Counted from the first letter of the stretch, positions 25,070-34,439 are shown. The stretch: 38,725 bases of DNA from Dehalococcoidia bacterium (GCA_004376105.1 SOKA01000043.1:1-38725), one strand, 5' to 3'. Translations and numbers: made by a program. The notes: generated by a model from the letters alone, not told the origin.

Positions 25070-26491
25070 CTAACTCCTCAACACTTGACGAATATTTCCA
25101 TCTGGGTCATAAATAGTGATTTCTAGAAGCATCTGACCTAGGGCATGTGTGGAGCAAGAGAGACAGGGGTCATAGCAGCGAATAGCCACCTCGACCCGAT
25201 TAAGTATCCCTTCAGTAACCTTCCCATCTTTGATAAATTCCCTAGCTACTTCATAGACAGCGCGATTCATTGCCAAATTATTATTACCGGTGGCTACAAT
25301 CAAATTGACCTTGCGCATCTTACCACTTTTGTCTACCCAATAATGGTGGAAAAGTGTCCCTCTGGGAGCTTCAATTACTCCTATGCCCTCCTCGTTAATC
25401 TGGCTCGAATTGACCCATATTTCCTTTGAGCAGATGAGTTCGTCTTGTACAAGTGACTTTATCTTTTCAGCGGCATTGAGCATCTCAATCAATCGGGCAT
25501 AGTGGTAGTATAACGACCCCTGCACTACGCCATTGTTGCTCAGTTTCTTGAAGCTAGCAAACTCTTTATTAGCTAGAGGAGTACTGCACCCATCGGCAAC
25601 ATTGAGTCGTCCTAAAGGTCCTACGCGGTACATACCACTGGGGTAACCCAGTTTCTTGTAATAAGGGAACTTAAGATAAGACCAATCCTCAACCTTTTCT
25701 TCAATGATGGAAAGGTAATTCTCAGGAGCTATATTATCTTCCAGGGTAACGCCTTTACTGTCTTTCAATCTCAGCTTTCCGTCATAATACTCAACGTTAC
25801 CATTATTATCTATAAGTCCGAGGTAGCCAGTGCCAAAATTAGCAAAGCTAGCAGCCTCCTCACTATGTTGAGTATAATCCTTAATCAGGTTAACGGCGAA
25901 CTGGCAGTCAGCGATAATATCATCCACTTGGCTTAGAATTTCATCACGCTTATCAAGACCAAGAGCCTTATTCATTCCCCCGGGGATAGCAGCATTGGGA
26001 TGAACTCTCTTATCCCCGAGCATCTCTATTATTTTCTGACCGAAAGCACGAATCTTTATTCCCTTTCTGGCAATTTCCGGCATCTCGGCAATAAGACCCA
26101 TGATATTTCGCTTAGCTGGGTCAGCAGCCATGCCGAAGAGCAGGTCGGGGCTAGCCAAGTAGAAAAAATGAAGGGCATGGGACTGAACAATCTGTGCCAT
26201 GTGAATTAGCCTGCGTAGCATCTCTGCTGTAGGTGTCAGCTTCACCCCCAAGATGACATCTCCAGCTTTAGCTGAAGCGAGGTGGTGACTTACCGGGCAG
26301 ATACCACAGATTCGGGCAGTAATGATTGGCATCTCCCAGAAAAGTCGCCCCTCACAAAACTTCTCGAATCCTCGCACTTGAGTAACATGAAACCTAGCTT
26401 TATCCACATTCCCTCTATCGTCAAGGTGGATGGTTACCTTGCCATGCCCCTCAACCCGGGTAACCGGCTCGATTGTAATCTTTCTAGTCAT
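25070..26491 (-). CDS. hoxH: group 3 NiFe hydrogenase large (catalytic) subunit
   Basis: 473 residues binding the NiFe(CN)2CO centre. L1 motif [11 protein letters not shown] gives Cys62 and Cys65; L2 motif DPCLSCSTH gives Cys443 and Cys446. After His449 a 24-residue tail ([16 protein letters not shown] and on) remains, which is the segment removed by the protease encoded next. The N-terminal [17 protein letters not shown] is typical of group 3 enzymes. The neighbours (NuoE-, NuoF-, NuoG-like and HoxY-like genes) point to an NAD(P)-linked, group 3d-like cytoplasmic enzyme. Mvh/F420-type or sulfhydrogenase large subunits are the alternatives. Confidence 0.93.
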   Translation of the reverse strand: MTRKITIEPVTRVEGHGKVTIHLDDRGNVDKARFHVTQVRGFEKFCEGRLFWEMPIITARICGICPVSHHLASAKAGDVILGVKLTPTAEMLRRLIHMAQIVQSHALHFFYLASPDLLFGMAADPAKRNIMGLIAEMPEIARKGIKIRAFGQKIIEMLGDKRVHPNAAIPGGMNKALGLDKRDEILSQVDDIIADCQFAVNLIKDYTQHSEEAASFANFGTGYLGLIDNNGNVEYYDGKLRLKDSKGVTLEDNIAPENYLSIIEEKVEDWSYLKFPYYKKLGYPSGMYRVGPLGRLNVADGCSTPLANKEFASFKKLSNNGVVQGSLYYHYARLIEMLNAAEKIKSLVQDELICSKEIWVNSSQINEEGIGVIEAPRGTLFHHYWVDKSGKMRKVNLIVATGNNNLAMNRAVYEVAREFIKDGKVTEGILNRVEVAIRCYDPCLSCSTHALGQMLLEITIYDPDGNIRQVLRS

Positions 26492-26514
26492 AATGCCTCC
26501 AGCGTTTTGAAATC

Positions 26515-27054
26515 TTAATCAAACCTCATCATCTCGCTCGGGAGCACTGGAATTCTACCCTCCAGAAGTTCGGTCAGAGCATAGTGAATAGCTTTAGAAG
26601 AGGGTGGGCATCCTGGGACATAACAGTCAACTTTAACTACTTGATTTACCGGCTTAACCTGCTCTAAAAGCGGCGGGATGTCTTCTGAGGAGGGAATCTT
26701 ACCGTTTTTAGTGCTCTCAGTCTCAATATAATACCTACGAAGAACCTCTTCTTTAGTGAATAGGTTGCGCATACTATTTATGCCTCCGAAACAAGCACAA
26801 TCACCCAATACCATCAGTATCTTGCAATTGGCACGCAAGTCTTTAGCTACTTCTTCATCATGAGGATTACTCACTGACCCTTCAATAATCCCAATATCAA
26901 CTGATGAAAATTCTTTAATATCGGTTATGGGAGTGGCGGTGAGTTCCATTACATCTGCCAGATCAATAAGTGCCTCATCCAAATCCAGAAAAGACATATG
27001 ACACCCAGAGCAACAATCTAACCACGCTGTAGCCACTTTTACCTTTGCCAACAT
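26515..27054 (-). CDS. hoxY: NiFe hydrogenase small subunit
   Basis: 179 residues, the short single-cluster form of the hydrogenase small subunit. Proximal 4Fe-4S ligands are in WLDCCSGCHMSFLD (Cys15, Cys18 region), LGDCACFGG and CYVPGCPPSS. It has no twin-arginine signal, so the enzyme is cytoplasmic. It transfers electrons from HoxH to the HoxU/HoxF diaphorase part. It lies 23 bases before hoxH and 12 bases after hoxU in the operon. Confidence 0.92.
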   Translation of the reverse strand: MLAKVKVATAWLDCCSGCHMSFLDLDEALIDLADVMELTATPITDIKEFSSVDIGIIEGSVSNPHDEEVAKDLRANCKILMVLGDCACFGGINSMRNLFTKEEVLRRYYIETESTKNGKIPSSEDIPPLLEQVKPVNQVVKVDCYVPGCPPSSKAIHYALTELLEGRIPVLPSEMMRFD

Positions 27055-27066
27055 TAGCCTCCCAAC

Positions 27067-29031
27067 TTAGGATAACCGGTGTCCCAATTTTTTGGAAATC
27101 TCTATTAATATTTCTTGATCCTGAGGTAGACCATCTTTGGGCTGAAGCACCTGTTTTAATTCGAGAACACGCCCATCCGTAGTCACATATTTGCCCTCTC
27201 TTTCCGCCCATATCGGCGAGGGCAGAACCACATTAGCCAGAGATGTAACCGATGAGTAATAACTTGTCTGCACTACCAGGAAATCTATTCCCTTAAGCCA
27301 ACTCAATAATTCCTCGCTCTCACGTTCGTCGGCGAGAAGGAGATAGAGTCCCTTCGGCTTGTCCTGCTTTATACCTTTGGCTAACCCTAACTCCCAGGCA
27401 CCACGACTATTAGCGCAGGGCTTAAGCGAGATAACCCTTAGCTCACCTTCAACTTGATTTCCGGTTATATTAGCCAAGTTTAAGATAGTGGTAATCGAGC
27501 TGGCATCATTCCCCTGCAGCAGCCCTTCTCCATAGATGATGACTCCATGCTCAGCCCAGCCATACATCTCCGCCGCCAACTCCAGTCTCTCATTCTCTAT
27601 GCCAGTGGTCCTGCTCACTTCGCCTGTTTCATACTGGCTAAGAGACTGAATAAGCTCGGCTTGTGCCTTTCCTGGCCCGACTAGACCCTTGTCAATAAGA
27701 ATCTTGGCTAGGCCGTTAAGAAGAACTCCTTCACTACCTGCCCTCGGTTTAAGCCAGAGGTCAGTCCAAAGGGGAAAAACATCCCTAGATGAGTCTATCA
27801 CTATCAACTTTGCCTTCCTTTGGCTCACTGCTCGGCGCACGAGAGTACTAATGATGGGATTGGTCTTCTCAGGATCGGCTCCTACTACAATAATGCAATC
27901 TGCCTCCAATATATCCTCAATAGGACACTCAATGTCCAGTCCCCTTCCATTATTCTGAAATAGCCTAATACCCTCGCTAATTATCCGATAGCTTTCTCCG
28001 TCCCGAGTATCAATCGAATCGCTACCTACTACCTCACCGATGAACTTATTAAATAAAGAAAGTGTCTCATTTGGAACCCTTGTAGATATCATACCAGCAA
28101 AGCCGTCTTTTGCCTCTGCCAGTCTCTCGACGATTACCTGCACTGCCTTATCTAGACTACATTCCTCTAGTTCACCTTGCTTACCTCGTACTAAGGGTGA
28201 GGTAATCCTAGGAGGAGTTGGCTCAAGCAACCTAAAGCGTCCCATTCTACACAGTGGCCCCCTTGGCTCTGTTAAGCTAGGCGCTTCAATCCTCACCAAG
28301 TTATTATCTTTCACCAGTACATTCAGTTCACAGCCTACTCCACAGGCAGGGCAAACGGTCTTTATCTGTTGACACTCATCCGTTTTGCCTTTGTAAAGAT
28401 TGAGTTTACTGAAAATAGCACCAGTAGGACATGCCTGAACACAGGCACCGCAAGAAGTACAAGATGATTCGCCTAGTGGTTGCTCCAGGTCGGCAGACAC
28501 CAGCGCTTTCCAGCCTCGCTGACTGAAATCTAGGGTATGACTTGCCGCTACTTCGCTACAGGCTCGAATGCACCTGCCACAGAGGATACAACGATTATGG
28601 TCAATTACCAAGTAATCGCTTAATGCATCCACAGGTAGAGAAGGAAAGGTATAAGGATAGCGCACGTTGTCCATCTGATATCGGTAAGCCAGTTTCTGTA
28701 GTTCACAATCCTCGCTTTGCTCACAGAACATACAGAAATGATTGTGCTCGGTAAATATGAGTTCCAATATCTGGCGACGATATCTCTCCAGCTGCTCAGT
28801 GTTGGTTTTCACCACCAGTCCGTCTCTGGCAAGATAGGTACAGGCAGGAACTGGGCTCCTCTCCTTTTCAATTTCTACCACACACATTCGGCAGGCCCCC
28901 ACATCGCTCAATCCTTCATGATGACAAAGGGTAGGCACATCAATACCATTAGCCTGACAAATCTCAAGAACAGTGTCTCCCTCTTTCCCTTTAACCTGCC
29001 TATCATTGATGGCTAAGGTTATTTCATTCAT
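27067..29031 (-). CDS. hoxU: HoxU/NuoG-like Fe-S subunit with molybdopterin-oxidoreductase-type domain
   Basis: 654 residues. Residues 1-75 are a 2Fe-2S ferredoxin (Cys36, 47, 50 and 64). Next comes a His/Cys cluster site (HNHFCMFCEQSEDC), then two 4Fe-4S motifs (CILCGRCIRAC and CTSCGACVQACP). Beyond about residue 225 it continues as a NuoG-type molybdopterin domain with its own Fe-S motif (CPACGVGCELN) and a long C-terminal domain. Usual HoxU is about 240 residues, so this resembles complex I NuoG more than HoxU. Molybdenum binding is doubtful, as in NuoG. It connects the flavin subunit to the hydrogenase dimer. Confidence 0.88.
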   Translation of the reverse strand: MNEITLAINDRQVKGKEGDTVLEICQANGIDVPTLCHHEGLSDVGACRMCVVEIEKERSPVPACTYLARDGLVVKTNTEQLERYRRQILELIFTEHNHFCMFCEQSEDCELQKLAYRYQMDNVRYPYTFPSLPVDALSDYLVIDHNRCILCGRCIRACSEVAASHTLDFSQRGWKALVSADLEQPLGESSCTSCGACVQACPTGAIFSKLNLYKGKTDECQQIKTVCPACGVGCELNVLVKDNNLVRIEAPSLTEPRGPLCRMGRFRLLEPTPPRITSPLVRGKQGELEECSLDKAVQVIVERLAEAKDGFAGMISTRVPNETLSLFNKFIGEVVGSDSIDTRDGESYRIISEGIRLFQNNGRGLDIECPIEDILEADCIIVVGADPEKTNPIISTLVRRAVSQRKAKLIVIDSSRDVFPLWTDLWLKPRAGSEGVLLNGLAKILIDKGLVGPGKAQAELIQSLSQYETGEVSRTTGIENERLELAAEMYGWAEHGVIIYGEGLLQGNDASSITTILNLANITGNQVEGELRVISLKPCANSRGAWELGLAKGIKQDKPKGLYLLLADERESEELLSWLKGIDFLVVQTSYYSSVTSLANVVLPSPIWAEREGKYVTTDGRVLELKQVLQPKDGLPQDQEILIEISKKLGHRLS

Positions 29032-29034
29032 TGC

Positions 29035-32000
29035 TTATCCTCCAACCTCAAGATCGCATCTCAGACATCGTGACGCCTCTTCTCTGGCTTCTTCTGGGCT
29101 ATAGGGCAAAGTAACCTCCTTAAACGATGTTTTTCTTTTGCTCATGGCAATTTCTGAAGCCCTAATTCTGGCTTTTTCTTTTGTTTCTTCATCGCTAGGT
29201 GGTATAGAAGAGATGGCGATGGGTTCATAACCATTACGCTCTACCAAGGGTGCAAGCCCCTTCCCCTGCAGGTATCTTCTTATAGAGGAGGCTGCCCTCT
29301 GTCCGGCAGCAATGGCTTCAATTACTGTTTGAGGGCCACTGGCGGCATCTCCGCCAGCAAAAACGCCCTTTCTCCCGGTAGCCAGTGTCCGCCGGTCCAC
29401 CGCTACTGTCCCACCCCTTCCTGTTTGAATCTCACCATCCTTGATAAAAGAGGTATCCGGCCTTTGCCCTATAGCTTCGATAACCATATCTGTGTTTACC
29501 AAATATTCGGCCCCCTCAACAGGATTAGGGGTTCTTCTACCGCTTCGGTCAAATTCCCCTAGCTCCATAGGGATAAGCTCAAGTCCGCTGACCCTTCCAT
29601 CATTACCCAAAATCTTAGTCGGAGCCGTCAGGAAATGAAAATGGATTCCCTCTTCTTCAGCGGCTTCTGTCTCTTCAGCTATAGCGGGCATATCCTTCTT
29701 TTCCCGCCTATAGAATAGGTGTACTTCCTCAGCCCCCTTTCTTAGAGCCACTCTGGCAGAGTCAATGGCTGAGTTGCCACCACCAATAACAGCCACTCTC
29801 TTACCCACAGGTACTTTTTTGCCTAAATTGACCTCTCTTAGAAATTCAATAGCGTCATAGACTCCCTTCAGGTCTTCACCAGGAATGTTTGCCTTAGTCC
29901 CTTTATGAGCACCGGTAGCGATGAACACTGCTTTATAACCGTCCTTAAGCAAGAATTCAACATCACTAATCGGTGTATTTAGCCTTATATCCACTCCGAG
30001 ATTTTCGATCTCCTGGATTTCCTTCCTCAGAATATCTTTAGGCAGACGATATTCGGGGATAGCCACCGCTAGCATGCCTCCAGCTACCGGGAGCGCCTCA
30101 AATATAGTAACTTGGTACCCCTCCAGGGCCAGGTCCCAAGCGGCTGACAGCCCGGCGGGACCAGCCCCGATGATAGCTACCCTTTCCTCTTTCCCCTCCC
30201 TTATTCTAGGAGTATATTTGACCCCCGAATTGAAAGCGTAATCAGCAATAAATCTCCTAAGATCCCTGATAGCTATTGGTTCATCAATCTGAACTCGATT
30301 GCACTTAAACTCGCAAGGATGGTTACATACCCGACCGCATACAGCCGGTAAGGGATTACGCTGTTTGATTAAACAGTAAGCCTCAGCAAACTTACCCTCC
30401 TTAATCAAACTGACATAACCGGGAATGTCCAACTGTACTGGACAGGTGTGCTGGCACGGGGCTCTAAATAGACCCTGGCAAACGGCAGCGGGGCACTTTT
30501 TATCTATAATATGAGCCTCATACTCCTCACGGAAGTGTCGTAGTGTGGTTAACACTGGATTGGGACTCGTTTGCCCTAGACCACATAGAGAAGCCGAGGC
30601 AACCATTTCCGCTAGTTCTAGTAGGGTGTCTAGCTCTTCCAATGTTGCTTCTCCCCGGCTGACCTTGTTTAGAATCTGCAGCATCTCGGGGATCCCTGCC
30701 CGGCAAGGGATACATTTACCACAGGACTCGTCTCTGGTGAATTGAAGGAAAAACTTAGCTACATCTATCATACAGCTATCCTCATCCATTACAACGAGCC
30801 CGCCGGAGCCCATAATTGCCCCTAGAGCAGTAACAGCTTCATAGTCAATAGGCGTATTGAGATACTCTATAGGAATAACGCCGCCAGATGGCCCACCTAT
30901 CTGAACTGCCTTAAATTTCTTCCCCTCTGGTATCCCCCCGCCGATGTCGAACACAATTTTCCCCAGCGGTGTCCCCAGAGGAACTTCCACTAGCCCAGTG
31001 TTATTCACCTTTCCCACCAGGCATAGGGTTTTTGTGCCCTTGCTTTTCTCAGTGCCAACGCTGGCAAACCAATCAGCATCCCTCAAAATAATTTGAGGGA
31101 TATTTGACCATGTCTCCACATTATTGATGGTAGTAGGCTTGCCAAAGAGCCCTCCCCCAACGTTTGCCGGGAAGGGAGGCCTTTGCCTGGGATTCCCCCT
31201 TTCTCCTTCAATAGAATGCAGAAGAGCGGTTTCTTCTCCGCAGACAAAAGCACCAGCACCAGGGAAGATGTCAAGGGAAAACTCAAAACCGGTGCCTAGG
31301 ATATTCTTGCCCAGAAGTCCATATTCTCGGGCCTGGGCAATGGCGTGGCTTAGAGTCTCAATAGCCAGGGGATATTCAGCTCTGACATAGGCATAGCCCT
31401 GGCGAACATTCCCTATAGCACAGGCTCCGATTGCCATACCCTCGATTATGGAGTGAGGATTGCCTTCCAGAACCGCCCGGTTCATATAGGCACCCGGATC
31501 GCCTTCGTCACCGTTACAAACTACGTATTTTTCCTCACTAGGTGCACTACGAACAAACCCCCACTTCGTGGCCGTGGGAAAGCCGGCTCCACCCCGACCA
31601 CGTAACCCCGCTTTCTTAACCTCATCAATGACCTCCTCAGGCTTCATCTGAGTCAAGACCTTACCCAAGGCTTGATAGCCACCTCTAGCAATATACTGTT
31701 CAATATCCATTGGGTCGAGGTCTTGATTATGCATTACTCTTATCTCTTGAAACTTAAGCAGAGGCTCATCCAGAGCTAACGTCCACTCCTTAACCGGTCT
31801 CCCTCCCACCAAATGCTCTTCAACAATTCGGTGGAGCTTATCCTCATCAAGGTCACAGTAGATAACCTTTTCCTCTCCGGGAGCAATGACTGTCACCACA
31901 GGCTCACGGCCACAGAGCCCTATACATCCTGCCCTCAATACGACAACATCTAATAGCTTGCGTAACTCTACCTCCCTAACAAAAGCATCTAAAATCTTAT

Positions 32001-32133
32001 TTGCCCCCGAAGAGATGCCACATGTCCCCAAATGTACCTTGACTTGAATCTTCTTTTCCTGCTTTGCCAGTCTTGCTTTAGCTTGCCTCTCTAAATTCAC
32101 TAGCTCTTCTACAGAACTGAGTGGACTCATCAT
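29035..32133 (-). CDS. hoxF: HoxF/NuoF NADH-flavin subunit fused to a GltD/NfnB-type module
   Basis: A 1032-residue fusion. An N-terminal thioredoxin-like 2Fe-2S domain (VHLGTCGISSG, LRAGCIGLCGREP) leads to a NuoF core: GLRGRGGAGFPTATKW, CNGDEGDPGAYMNRAVLEG, CGEETALLHSIEGERG, and the 4Fe-4S motif ESCGKCIPCRAG. From about residue 550 a GltD-like module follows. It has a cysteine domain (CQHTCPVQLDIPGY, RVCNHPCEFKCNR), an FAD site (VAIIGAGPAGLSAAWDLA), a nucleotide site (VAVIGGGNSAIDSARVALRK) and GVFAGGDAASG, ending with a CLRCDLE motif. It could thus bind FMN plus FAD and two pyridine nucleotides. It has no membrane segment and lies 15 bases after hoxE. Confidence 0.92.
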   Translation of the reverse strand: MMSPLSSVEELVNLERQAKARLAKQEKKIQVKVHLGTCGISSGANKILDAFVREVELRKLLDVVVLRAGCIGLCGREPVVTVIAPGEEKVIYCDLDEDKLHRIVEEHLVGGRPVKEWTLALDEPLLKFQEIRVMHNQDLDPMDIEQYIARGGYQALGKVLTQMKPEEVIDEVKKAGLRGRGGAGFPTATKWGFVRSAPSEEKYVVCNGDEGDPGAYMNRAVLEGNPHSIIEGMAIGACAIGNVRQGYAYVRAEYPLAIETLSHAIAQAREYGLLGKNILGTGFEFSLDIFPGAGAFVCGEETALLHSIEGERGNPRQRPPFPANVGGGLFGKPTTINNVETWSNIPQIILRDADWFASVGTEKSKGTKTLCLVGKVNNTGLVEVPLGTPLGKIVFDIGGGIPEGKKFKAVQIGGPSGGVIPIEYLNTPIDYEAVTALGAIMGSGGLVVMDEDSCMIDVAKFFLQFTRDESCGKCIPCRAGIPEMLQILNKVSRGEATLEELDTLLELAEMVASASLCGLGQTSPNPVLTTLRHFREEYEAHIIDKKCPAAVCQGLFRAPCQHTCPVQLDIPGYVSLIKEGKFAEAYCLIKQRNPLPAVCGRVCNHPCEFKCNRVQIDEPIAIRDLRRFIADYAFNSGVKYTPRIREGKEERVAIIGAGPAGLSAAWDLALEGYQVTIFEALPVAGGMLAVAIPEYRLPKDILRKEIQEIENLGVDIRLNTPISDVEFLLKDGYKAVFIATGAHKGTKANIPGEDLKGVYDAIEFLREVNLGKKVPVGKRVAVIGGGNSAIDSARVALRKGAEEVHLFYRREKKDMPAIAEETEAAEEEGIHFHFLTAPTKILGNDGRVSGLELIPMELGEFDRSGRRTPNPVEGAEYLVNTDMVIEAIGQRPDTSFIKDGEIQTGRGGTVAVDRRTLATGRKGVFAGGDAASGPQTVIEAIAAGQRAASSIRRYLQGKGLAPLVERNGYEPIAISSIPPSDEETKEKARIRASEIAMSKRKTSFKEVTLPYSPEEAREEASRCLRCDLEVGG

Positions 32134-32148
32134 CTTTGTTAGACCTTC

Positions 32149-32661
32149 CTATCGATAAGAATTCAGAATATCCTCTATCTGGCTGGGTTTGACCTTTCTA
32201 TGGACATCTTCACCAATAGCCATCACCGGGGATAGACCACAGCAGCCTAGGCAGCGGACAGTCTCCAGAGAAAACCTGCCATCGGCAGTAATTCCCTCAG
32301 GTTCGAGGCTCCACTTCTTCTTTAACGTATCCAGAAGCCTCTGCCCTCCCTTAACATAGCAACTGGTACCCATACATACTTGAATAACATACTTACCCTT
32401 AGGCACCATAGAAAAGAAGTGATAAAAACTGATAATCCCATATACCTCGCTGAGAGGAACCTTTAGATCTCTGGAGATAGTCTTTATTACTGGTGCTGGA
32501 AGATAGCCAATTAGCCCTTGTGCCTGCTGCAAAACCCGAATGAGAGCACCAGCTTGCCCACCGGTATCGCCAATTATTCGCTGAACCTGGGCAAAAATCC
32601 TCCCCGCATACCCAATACCAATTTCCCGCCTTGGGGGCACATCAATCTCAATCCGGTCCAT
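32149..32661 (-). CDS. hoxE: HoxE/NuoE-like 2Fe-2S subunit
   Basis: 170 residues with a helical N-terminus and a thioredoxin-like 2Fe-2S domain. The cluster ligands are in CMGTSCYVKGG and the CLGCCGLSPVMAIG segment (Cx4C then Cx3C), as in NuoE. It begins the hydrogenase operon. AGGAGG lies upstream of the ATG at 32661. It forms the diaphorase part with HoxF and HoxU. Confidence 0.93.
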   Translation of the reverse strand: MDRIEIDVPPRREIGIGYAGRIFAQVQRIIGDTGGQAGALIRVLQQAQGLIGYLPAPVIKTISRDLKVPLSEVYGIISFYHFFSMVPKGKYVIQVCMGTSCYVKGGQRLLDTLKKKWSLEPEGITADGRFSLETVRCLGCCGLSPVMAIGEDVHRKVKPSQIEDILNSYR

Positions 32662-32738
32662 CTTCTGCCTCCTGCTGTGGTTAATAATTATTAGCTCGTT
32701 TGGTCAAGTTGTACTTTCTTACCACATCGTAACGTGGA

Positions 32739-32792
32739 GAGGGCATGTATCGCAAGCTGGTACGCTCCCCATTAACTGCCACACATGCCCTC
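32739..32792. repeat. 10-bp inverted repeat upstream of the hydrogenase operon
   Basis: GAGGGCATGT (32739-32748) is repeated inverted as ACATGCCCTC (32783-32792) with a 34-base spacer. A second pair, TCGAAGTGA (32791-32799) and TCACTTCGA (32858-32866), adjoins it. The region is the 196-base gap between two minus-strand genes and lacks a clear terminator T-run. Nothing else is seen there. Confidence 0.6.
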
Positions 32793-32857
32793 GAAGTGAA
32801 TGGTATTACACAACTCAGCGTTATTGTTATTATCTAATCCCAGCCCCCCGTTTCCAG

Positions 32858-33499
32858 TCACTTCGAAATTGATTTCAAAGAGGTATCAATGCCCTTACCA
32901 AAGAGCTTTATCTGTATCAGCTCGCCGTGGCCATATCTCTTGTAAACCCGGCATACTTCACAGATGCTGGTATCTAGGCCAGTGACCCCATAATCATCCA
33001 GCTTGCAGTAGGTTCCCTGTATCTCCCAGCAGGGCAGAGACCGATACTTAAACGCAGGGCACTCAATTTTTATCGCCTCCGGGCAACGGAACATCTCCCA
33101 GCAGGGTGTCTTCCCTTCCCAGAAGCCCAGAGTTGGCTCCGCCAGAATCCTCCCTTTCACTTCGTTAATGACCCTCCCTACCTCTACAATATCCTCTACC
33201 GTAGTAACGCCCTTCATGATCCCTTCCACCTGTTCAACCACCTTCGTCTTCATTGTCTTCCCCCTCCTTCTATTGCTCGTGCCCTGCGTCTCACCCGCTT
33301 TAGGTAGTATCTCCACCTCACCCTCCCGAAAACCATAAATCTTGCCTGTACGTTCGCCAGAGGTCATCTTGACCCATAAAGGATATACAGTATATTTTTC
33401 GAACTCTTGGATTTGCATATCTACTATCTCCGCATTTTCGCCAACCAGTTCTGGCAGTGAATTGCATTCCCTAATTTTGACTATATCACCTATTTTCAT
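32858..33499 (-). CDS. two-CW domain protein with N-terminal beta-rich domain
   Basis: 213 residues. The N-terminal part (about 1-66, MKIGDIVKIRECNSLPELVG) resembles a small KOW/SH3-like beta domain. After a linker, the C-terminal part has the two-CW cysteine pattern (KTPCWEMFRCPE, IECPAFKYRSLPCWE, GTYCKLDDYG, SICEVCRVY), which probably binds a metal or Fe-S cluster. A strong ribosome binding site (AGAAGGAGG) is encoded in the linker just before an internal in-frame ATG at 33253. The gene may thus have arisen from two ORFs or also yield a shorter product of 131 residues. It is divergent from the response regulator. Function not known. Confidence 0.75.
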   Translation of the reverse strand: MKIGDIVKIRECNSLPELVGENAEIVDMQIQEFEKYTVYPLWVKMTSGERTGKIYGFREGEVEILPKAGETQGTSNRRRGKTMKTKVVEQVEGIMKGVTTVEDIVEVGRVINEVKGRILAEPTLGFWEGKTPCWEMFRCPEAIKIECPAFKYRSLPCWEIQGTYCKLDDYGVTGLDTSICEVCRVYKRYGHGELIQIKLFGKGIDTSLKSISK

Positions 33500-33670
33500 T
33501 TTCTCCCCTCCTTTCCTACCATTATTTGAGCCCTCTTTCCTTTACTACCATTCATCATTCTCTGCTTCTATTTATATTCAACCATATCGGAAATCTAGCG
33601 CCATCCGCCCTAATGCCTATTTCTCACTTTGCCTTAACGCAAACATCCCGACCGCCTATTAGGCATTTTT

Positions 33671-33690
33671 ACCTAGGTATTTTCACCTAG
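33671..33690 (+). promoter_or_regulatory. paired ACCTAG direct repeats upstream of the response regulator
   Basis: ACCTAG occurs at 33671-33676 and 33685-33690, each preceded by TTTTA/TTTTC and 14 bases apart; the first also forms the palindrome TACCTAGGTA. They lie about 35-55 bases upstream of the -35 box. This is a possible binding site for the NarL-type regulator or for the divergent gene. Confidence 0.35.
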
Positions 33691-33724
33691 ATGATTACCT
33701 TCATAGCACTCACAATCACTGCGG

Positions 33725-33753
33725 TTGAACGTATTGCTGAAACGGCTTATACT
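33725..33753 (+). promoter_or_regulatory. promoter for the two-component genes
   Basis: TTGAAC (33725-33730) and TATACT (33748-33753) are 17 bases apart and 20 bases upstream of the response regulator ATG at 33774. Confidence 0.65.
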
Positions 33754-33773
33754 GGTAGTAGAGAAAGTATGCT

Positions 33774-34439
33774 ATGAATACTATCAGGATTCTACTTGCT
33801 GAAGACCACGTGGTAGTACGAGAGGGTACTCGCCAACTCCTAGAGCGTGAACAAGATTTTGAGATTGTCGGTGAGGCTGGTGATGGTGAGGAGACGGTCC
33901 GACTGGCCAGCCAACTCAAGCCCGATGTGGTCATTATAGATGTCGCTATGCCCAAAATCAGTGGCATCGAGGCTACCAAGCAAATTAAGGCTATCTTGCC
34001 CGCGACCACAGTGCTTGTCCTCACTGGTTATGATTATGATGAATATATTTTCAGCATGCTAGAAGCAGGTGCCGCCGGTTATCTACTAAAGAGTGTGAGT
34101 GGTGACGAGTTGATTAATGCTGTCCGGGCAGTCTATGCCGGAGAGCCGATGATTCATCCTACAGTCCTTCGCAAGTTGATAACCCGCTTCAAAACTCTAG
34201 CTGCTGAACCTGCGCCGGTTCAGCCTATGCAACCCTTGAGTGAACGTGAGATGGAAGTACTCAAGATAGCAGCCCAAGGTATGAGCAATAAGGATATCGG
34301 CAACATGCTCTTTATCAGTAAGCGCACTGTCCAAGCCCATATGAGGAGCATCTTCAATAAGCTGGGGGTAGGTTCCCGCTCTGAGGCAATACTATATAGT
34401 CTAAAAAGGGGGTGGTTTACCATTGAAGACCTCCCTTGA
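33774..34439 (+). CDS. NarL/FixJ-family response regulator
   Basis: 221 residues. The receiver domain has the acidic pocket (LLAEDHVVV), phosphoacceptor Asp56 ([14 protein letters not shown]), Thr in VLVLTGYD and Lys in YLLKSVSG. The C-terminal LuxR/GerE helix-turn-helix spans about 155-210 ([38 protein letters not shown]). It is followed, with a 17-base overlap, by its histidine kinase. The target genes are unknown; the neighbouring hydrogenase or two-CW gene are candidates only by proximity. Confidence 0.93.
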   Translation: MNTIRILLAEDHVVVREGTRQLLEREQDFEIVGEAGDGEETVRLASQLKPDVVIIDVAMPKISGIEATKQIKAILPATTVLVLTGYDYDEYIFSMLEAGAAGYLLKSVSGDELINAVRAVYAGEPMIHPTVLRKLITRFKTLAAEPAPVQPMQPLSEREMEVLKIAAQGMSNKDIGNMLFISKRTVQAHMRSIFNKLGVGSRSEAILYSLKRGWFTIEDLP

